Assembly (NCBI GenBank): GCA_023213395.1
Contig: CM041465.1
Coordinates: forward strand, 128,347,741 to 128,411,740
DNA length: 64,000 nucleotides
From: Cycas panzhihuaensis
Taxonomy: Eukaryota > Cycadophyta
Reading direction: 5' to 3'
Shown: in pieces, positions 57,007-64,000 of the stretch
Layout of the letters: every line of letters starts with the position of its first letter
Numbering within the stretch: position 1 is the stretch's first letter
Program-made: the position numbers and the translations under genes
Notes under the pieces: model-generated
Database searches by the model: none
What the model was told of the DNA's origin: nothing
The model's input: only the letters and a program-made list of their open reading frames with translations

Positions 57007-57600
57007 TAAAATCTACTCATGCTAAAAAAATAATTCTTCTAACTCATTAAAAGAAGTTCTTCTTACCTTATCTAACATATACAAACTTATTATAAATTAT
57101 TAAATTTGCTTAATAAAACTCTAAGAATAACTACTATAAGATCTTTATCATATAGGATTTATCCAATATTTTTCAAATAATTACTTATACTTTTAACAGC
57201 TTAAAGATGCTTTATTAGAGAACCTATCATTTTTAAATTGTATAATTAATTCTTTAGTATAATTATTCTTACATTATTCTTTCTTTCAAAGATAGAAATA
57301 GTTGAGTCCCATGTCTCCTTAGGTGTTTAGGCCTTTTTTACATTTTCTAGCAGAGAACCACTAATAGACATATTTATTGAACCCAATGCATATTTAAAAT
57401 TGCCTTCATATTTTTCTTTTTCTAATGTTATAATAGTATTTTCATCAAGATTTTCTATGTTTCCTTGTATTAATGACCATAATCCATTCATTCGTAATAA
57501 ATTCATTATCTGATATATCTAGGTGTTATAGCTTTTAATACTAATGAGTTTGTTTGAAGGAGAAAATAAACTTCCGCCCAATACAGTGAAAGATAACATA
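57007..57600 (-). pseudogene. gag: C4 gag N-terminal part
   Basis: ATG near 57600 (MLSFTVLGGSLFSPSNK), then IMNLLRMNGLWSLIQGNIENLDENTIITLEKEKYEGNFKYALGSI and ETWDSTI-type sequence, recognisable as copia gag. Stops and unreadable parts occur towards 57050. Confidence 0.7.
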
Positions 57601-59108
57601 GTAGAAAAAAAGGACAAGAGGTATTAAAATCCTCAACACAATGCACCCATATATTTAAACTTTAGTTACTATAAAAAGCATCAACATAGATATTAAAATC
57701 ATTAGAAACCACATAAGGAGCTAAAAAAATAACCATGTGATTCTGATTATTACATAGAACATGAAAAATTATTATTGAAAAGTGATATCTATTTTACAAA
57801 GAAGTTTCTTATAACCCTAAAAACATTTAATACATATATGCCCAATGTGACAGGGGGACGACTTAAGAGGGGGCTTTAAACCTTAAATCACTATTACAAA
57901 TAATTCAATATATTATAACATTAGAAATAAATAATTTTTTATATATATAACTTAAGTTTTAATGGTAAAAAATTGTATCCATTTTGCATGATTTGATTTA
58001 AGTTCTGATGGTGAATCTTTATTTCCTTCTATGGGCATCTTGAATCACAATTTAGTATAATTGGCACATGAGTTCTAAGCTTAATAAATTCATTTAGGTT
58101 CTTTCTCTTATATACTTAAGAAACAATGATAGGAAGGCTCACTTTAAGCCTAAACACTATCAAATTCAAACTTTATGATGAAAGCCATGTAATGTCTTTA
58201 TAAAGATGGTGTTAAATTCAAGCTCAAATGACTAAAATATAAAGAGAAAGAGTGTTCCCTTACCATGATCTTCTTATCTTGAAGTAATGGAAATTACTAA
58301 AAACCATAATGCTAAGATTCCTTTTCATTGAATTATAATAGCCTCATCAAAAGAGGAACAATCCTAGATTCAATAATACCCTTTGATTCAAATGCCTTCA
58401 TCTATGTTTGGGACCATCAAGTATTTGCTCCCTTAATTTAGAGATCAACTACCCTCATTAGGGGATTTAAATGCTAATTGCCTTTAGCAACCCTTAAGTT
58501 TTTCATAAAATCCTCATATTTCTTTTGTTATTTCATTGAATCAGATGCCTCAAGAGCATTTTATCTTGTAAAAATAACTCTCCCTAGCCAATAAGCAAAT
58601 TGCCTAAAATCTAAGCTTATTATCATAAGAAATGGAAGCACAGAGAAGATAACATTTGTGAAGTTATAAAGCCTAGTATTAAATTTTTCTAATACACCCA
58701 TATAAATGTAGAAGTAGGGAACTCTCCACAAAAAATACATTATAGTAGTTACACTTACATTATTATTTGTAGCTTCCTTTGGTTTAGTTTAAGTCTTAGT
58801 AACCCCCAAATCAAGTTTGACAAAATAGAAAATAAGACTTGATAGGTTTAAATTGAGGCTAGGGCATAGGTAGGTTAAGATGATATGATTCTTATAAATC
58901 CCAAAGTTAGAATAGGCAATAGAAGATAGAAGATAGGCTTAGCTACAACCCCTACATCTACCAATAAAATAGGAATCTAAAAGTATCTAATGATTGTATA
59001 GATAAAAATAGTTGAATTCCTAACTCACAACAACCTTAGAAACTTTATTGTCACATGTTTGGCTCACACACCATCAGTGTAGATTAAACTACATTCTTCA
59101 ACAATACC
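57601..59108 (-). other. C4 leader, about 1.5 kb, noncoding
   Basis: Between the PBS and gag. Nothing recognisable. AT-rich, no repeats of note. Confidence 0.5.
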
Positions 59109-59110
59109 CA

Positions 59111-59122
59111 CTCTGATACCAT
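59111..59122 (-). other. C4 primer binding site (initiator Met tRNA)
   Basis: Minus-strand TGGTATCAGAG with one degraded end base, two or three bases from the LTR start at 59125. Confidence 0.82.
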
Positions 59123-59124
59123 AA

Positions 59125-59271
59125 TGTGAATCAAATTAATGTAGGATCAAATATGATAACTAAACACATAGTAATATAAGAATAAAAAAATAGGTAGAAT
59201 TAATCTACCTTTTAGAAGACATTAATTAAGAATAAATCCTTATCAAATAATGTATAAACATGTGAATTATT

Positions 59272-59348
<77 letters not shown>

Positions 59349-59528
59349 ATGTATGTGTGTGTGTGTGTGTATGTGTGTGTGTGTGCATTTAATTATTAAA
59401 ATTAGACTCATAATTGCCTTGACACTTGTGATAATCCCCTCAAGGACTTCAGTAACTCCTATAATACTTGTCATATATCTTGATAATTCACATACGAATT
59501 TGTCCATGCATGAACATTAATTCTAAAA
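59125..59528 (-). repeat. C4 5' LTR with microsatellite
   Basis: Same LTR as 54812-55116 but about 100 bases longer because of a TG run. Confidence 0.85.
59274..59385. repeat. (TG)n microsatellite, about 112 bases
   Basis: Mostly uninterrupted TG, broken by ACATGTA and one TA near its right end. The ORFs 59271-59507 and 59275-59520 are products of this run. Confidence 0.98.
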
Positions 59529-62014
59529 CTAACACTAATTATTAAAGTGATTCTTCATGCCTTAAAGAGTACATCAAGGATAGGTGCATACATGTGGGTA
59601 TAGAATATACATTTTGATAAAATGAATGGTTTTAAATTATGGGATGCCTTATGTAAGAGGCTATAAATATTGACTTTGTCCAACTCAAGATTACAATAGA
59701 AGAAATTGATAAGCATGAGAAAGTTGTATTACACAACTAGGTTGAATACCTTGCAGGAGAGGATTTAAACCTTAATTGAGTGTAGATATGAAAGTAGAAC
59801 AAACTTAGTGTCATAATTAAGGAATTTGATATGGTTCTAGGCTAAGTTATCCTATGGGATTTGACATCATGGGATTGTATGATAATATAAAATCTTGAGA
59901 TGAGGTGGTTTGAGAAGATGGATAATATCTTTGCTGATATTAATTTTAGTCTTATTAGGTCTTTACAAATATTTAATATTAAAGATAATGTTTGGAAAAA
60001 TATATCAACATTGATAGATATTAATACTAAGATCTGCAAAAATGCTTTAGAATTAATTTTCCTAACTAGAATTTGTGACTTTTAAGTTTTGGATTTAATA
60101 TACATTATTATTGTTTTAATTTTGAAACAGAAATTCACAACCTGGAAGTGGAAGTTTATGGATATTTAGGATTATCTCATGAAGATATTATGAGGGCAAC
60201 TCAACTTCAACTTTGAGTAAAGTTGAAAGAGGTAGAGAGCATGAGCTAGATTCATCTTCTAATAAGAGTTAAGTGGAGAGAGAAGAAGTACATTTGTCTC
60301 CTATAAGTGCTTTGTCAATGGAAGCATCAAAGGCATTTATAAGAGAGGTTTCAAGAGGGGTTTTAGGTTCTTATAAGGATTGAATCATAAAGAGAAACTA
60401 GATTGTGAATAAAAAATATTAATAGTAAGATTGTTTAAAATGATAATCTAAAAACAAAGGGGGGGAAAGGGTGACCATTCTAAAGGAAGATTGAGAAATT
60501 GAAACCAAAGTATAACTATTACATGAATCATAACACAAGAGCTCCTAGATATAGCCTTTAATACATCTTTTGAGAGAATAAAATAATATTCTTAATGAAA
60601 TGGTATGTTTTGTGAGATAGAAGAAGCAAATGAAATAAGAAGAAATGTGATAATTCCTAGTGTAGTCATCAAAAATATTTTGTGTGGAATGGGTCTTATT
60701 CTTTTAATCTAATGAAATTCTTAAAACCAAGATAAACCCTAGAAGAAAGAAATAAGAACTTATTATACAAGGAACACTATTCCTATGAATAATAAAATAA
60801 TATTTATTCATATATATAGTCACTAATTATATCAAAAATATAACAAAGAGAGTGAGAGTTTATAAAGTGTAATAAATATCTTTCATGAGGTGCTCTATGT
60901 TCTTTTATTACTATTTATTTTGATATAATTAATCTAATGAAAGATATAAAATAAGGCATAAAATCTCTTGCTTAATTTGCTTTCATGAGAGATGTCTTCT
61001 CTCAATGACAGATGAGAGTGACTAGGTATTTAACTTTTATTTAATATTCATCTAACCTATAAAATAACACTAGAGAGAACTACCATGAATGTGTTATCTT
61101 ATTGAAAATAAAATACATAAGATATAGGGAGTAATATAGGACTGTGTACTCTAATTTAATGTGTAATACTCACTTGATAAGTTCTCTAATATTGATTCAA
61201 AAGAAGAGAGAAAATTATGAAAGAATAAATAATTATGTAAAGAATTAAGTAAATAATCAATGTATGATTATAATTCATAAATCTAAGATCAACAAACTAA
61301 AATTAGAAATCTAAAATCTAAAGAAAAAAGAAAAATAAATTAAAATAAGAGACTTTAAATCATACTACTAAAATTACACCATAAAAATAGAGTATATCAT
61401 AGAAAGGCAATATAGCAAGTGCAGTGATACCATGTGAACTATACTAAAGAGTAGTAGTATAGTATAAATAATATTATAGATGAACTTTTTGTAACTCAAG
61501 AAGATATCACAGGTTATATATTAAAGATGCATAGCATCGACAAAGCAATATCATGAGAAATATATAATAGATGCAAGGTATGATAGAGAGAATTCTAATA
61601 TAGTAAAAACCAAATAAAAATAACAAAATAGCAAATTAGATTCTAAAAATATAATCATAATAAAATGGTTAATGTGATAATCCTAAGTCCAAAAATGATA
61701 TCAAAGCAAAGATAAGACAAATAATTCCTTGTTTCAGAATAAGCAAATAAGAAAGGGCTATAAACTCAGCTAGAGTAAGTTAGATTAAAGCTTAAACTAA
61801 TGAAAGGTACTTATAGTATGAAAAGATCCTCAAAATAAGTTTAAAACTCATTATGAAGTAAGTTTTTTGGAGAGATAAGATACCTTTTATGGTTAAATCA
61901 TGAAGCCTTCTCTAAAAAGTATGAAAATGGAAATGGAACTAGTGGTTCAAGGTTTTTCCCTAGTAATATGATGGTGTTCTAAGGGGGTCTTGTGTTGGAT
62001 CCTCAACAAGGCTA
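59529..62014. other. AT-rich region, nothing recognised
   Basis: About 2.5 kb with no motif from gag, pol or host genes in either strand. Small ORFs at 59842-60085 overlap on opposite strands and are not supported. The first five bases, CTAAC, are the right C4 target duplication. Confidence 0.5.
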
Positions 62015-62482
62015 CCAGAAAGATGGTCTGGGGCTTAGGGAAGGTCTAATACAAAGCTCAAAAGAAACCTAAAGGACCATATTTTCCCAACTCCTAAGAA
62101 GGAGTCTTTGCCTAGTAATGTCATCTACCTTAATGAGAGTGGGCATGATGAAAGTTGTGGATGTGAAATTGGGTGATAGAATCCACCAACCTATACAACT
62201 TAATAAAGGAGTCCTAAATTTAGAGCCACAATTATAATATCCTCAAGAACCTTCCTAGGGACTCCTCTCTCATAATCGATTCAACTTTTTGAGTTTTACT
62301 AAGATGTAAGAGAGGGTAAGCTAATGGAAACAATAGTTTATCTTGTTTGGGTTTCTAGGTTTTGATATTGCTGCAAGGGTACAAAGCCAAGAGATCAAAA
62401 TGACACAATTAAAGAAACCATAAGACCAAACTCATGTTAATCTTTTTATTTTTCTTTTTTCTTTTTTTATAATGAAATATCA

Positions 62483-62670
62483 AACAAACACACTAGAAAC
62501 TATGTATGTAAGTCTTTTTTCATGCATGCAAATGCTTTTTTGTTATTTTTTTTAAATAAATACACTAGAAATTATGCATGCAAGTCTTCTTTTTTTTTCA
62601 TACAAGTGCCTTTTGTTGTTTTTTTAAACAAACATACTAAAAACTATGCATGCAAGTCCTTTTTTGTTGC
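62483..62670 (+). repeat. Tandem repeat of about 72 bases, 2.6 units
   Basis: Each unit has AAACAAACACACTAGAAACTAT-like sequence, then GCATGCAAGT and a T-rich run (units start near 62483, 62555 and 62628). Palindromic TGCATGCA/ATGCATGC recurs here and at 62520, 62700, 62860, 62990 and 63975. The ORF 62522-62731 simply translates the repeat. Confidence 0.75.
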
Positions 62671-64000
62671 ATGTAAGATAAAGGATGCACATGCAACTAT
62701 GAAGTGGCTTTCCTACATGCAACATGCATGATTTATTTTAAGAGAAATAATATCATACAAACAAAATATAAAAATATTCACGCAATCTTTATCCAAATTT
62801 CTTTTCAAAATAGATTAATCTGCATGCAAGACTAGCTAATATGTTCTAGCCTTGATGCATGCAACTAATTCTTTTAAAAATGATGAAATAATGCATAGAA
62901 GAGAGAATATTAAAGGAAACTGTTGTTGTTTTATGATAATTTTCAGACCTATGAGAAGATGGATAAGTCATAAATCTGAATAATAATAATGCATGCAAAA
63001 TCAACCAAAGGTTCTATCACGATTGGAATAGTAAGAGCTCTAAAAGGAATCCTTGAACCCAATATAAAAGATGAAAATCAGAGATATTCCAACCAAACAA
63101 CACTATCAACTTTTGATTCTCAAAATATAAGAGCTAACTTGAAAACAAAAGTGCATGTAATGATAGATGCAAGACCAATATTCCATTCTTATTGTAAAGA
63201 GTATCCCATAATAGTAGTTTTCTTTTCACTTGACTAACTTTTTTCACACATTTTCTTTCAAAACAAGAGCAAAGAAGCAATTAATAATAATCCAAAGAGG
63301 CCAAATAAGAGCCAAACAATGCCAAATAAGAGTAGTAATCCAATTGAAATATAGGTTGTTATGAGAGAGTGGGAAGGAGTAGCTAGATCTATGATGGAGA
63401 GATGGCCATGCCCCACCCTAGTCTATCCTTAAGGAACCCCACAAAGGGTGGACCTTTCAGCATATATTTCAATTCCAAAAGTCTAAACAATAATCCAACA
63501 AAAATTATCCAATAAAAAGAAATAATTCTAAGTTAAAGTTACCTTCAGGACAACATGAGACAAGTTTGAAAACCAATAGGAAAGATCTTACCAAATCCAA
63601 AGAAGTTTAAAGCAAAAATTAATGAAGATCTAAAGAGATGAAAGCTTAGACGATCAATAATTGAGTAGTAGTAGAACAGTAGCAAAACTTCTTTGAGATT
63701 TCACCTAATAACTTCAGAAAATCAAATCTCCAAAAAGCAGCGCAGCAGTCCTTAAGAATTCTCCAAGAAATTCATAAAATCTCTCAATCAAAGAGTAAGA
63801 ATCACTTCTTCCTCTCTAATTCTTAACTTTCTTCACTTCTCTATCTCTCTCCATCCATCTTAAAAACTATGATCAACAATCCCTTTATAACACTTCTGAG
63901 CATTGAGATAATCAAATCCCACCAAATCTAGGTAGTGGCATGCAAAATTTTGGTGCACTAGCTAAGTTTTTCATGCATGCAGTTAAAAAATATGGTGATT
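62671..64000. other. AT-rich region, possible LTR of an off-window element
   Basis: No coding. A minus-strand TATA-like TTATAAAGGG (63881-63890) is followed leftwards by a purine-rich stretch. This could be the promoter of a minus-strand LTR whose leader starts near 62015 (GCTACCAGAAAGATGGTC). This is a guess. Confidence 0.3.

Larger units (their letters stand above)
54812..59528 (-). mobile_element. Ty1/copia element C4, lacking RT and RNase H
   Basis: Minus-strand element with LTRs at 54812-55116 and 59125-59528, PBS, PPT and an exact 5-base target duplication CTAAC (54807-54811 and 59529-59533). Inside are gag, protease and integrase, but only about 370 bases separate the end of integrase from the 3' LTR, where RT and RNase H (about 1.5 kb) should be. 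Confidence 0.87.

Noticed and set aside
59271-59520. ORFs coding poly His-Thr or Cys-Val
   Set aside because: They are translations of the TG microsatellite on either strand.
62522-62731. 69-codon ORF with repeated YACKS motifs
   Set aside because: It follows a noncoding tandem repeat of about 72 bases; no start context or known domain.

Overview
The window is plant nuclear DNA made almost wholly of decayed LTR retrotransposons. No host gene, tRNA, rRNA or CRISPR array was found. The evidence is Ty3/gypsy (including a chromodomain-type element and a very large Tat-like element) and Ty1/copia coding remnants, initiator-Met primer binding sites, polypurine tracts (PPTs) and paired LTRs. Old, deeply nested copies broken by many C-to-T type nonsense changes but few frameshifts suggest a large, heavily methylated genome. 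A gymnosperm is my inference; no gene proves it. Layout, left to right: (1) 1-3280, minus-strand gypsy element G1, cut by the window edge, with RT, protease, gag, PBS and 5' LTR. (2) 3281-8923, plus-strand gypsy element G2: gag-protease-RT-RNase H-integrase in one frame of about 1,450 codons with 33 stops, then PPT and 3' LTR. (3) 8924-13620, minus-strand copia element C1 with a 657-bp 5' LTR and a truncated 3' LTR. (4) 13621-26570, two joined partial copies of the G2 family (G4, G5). G5 is interrupted by C2 (16822-25006), a complete minus-strand copia element with two 312-bp LTRs and target duplication CTTAC. C2's reverse transcriptase is itself interrupted by an LTR-PBS fragment (about 18426-19075). 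(5) 26590-28738, plus-strand 5'-truncated copia element C3. (6) 28739 to about 54480, plus-strand chromodomain gypsy element G3, broken inside its protease by a 21.3-kb nest. (7) Inside G3, minus-strand element L1 (29477-50766, 324-bp LTRs, no recognisable genes). Inside L1, the 17-kb minus-strand Tat-like element T1 (30471-47426, LTRs of about 2.8 kb). (8) 54812-59528, minus-strand copia element C4 with target duplication CTAAC, lacking RT and RNase H. (9) 59529-64000, AT-rich DNA without recognisable coding, perhaps the leader and 5' LTR of another element. The unusual part is T1. Its gag, protease, RT, RNase H and integrase lie on the minus strand. An archaeal-type RNase H module lies not between RNase H and integrase but about 4 kb past integrase, beside the 3' LTR. 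Between them an antisense (plus-strand) reading frame of at least 404 codons resembles plant mobile domain proteins and continues across a GT-AG intron-like gap. All genes in the window are broken, and element names (G1, C1, T1 and so on) are local labels.
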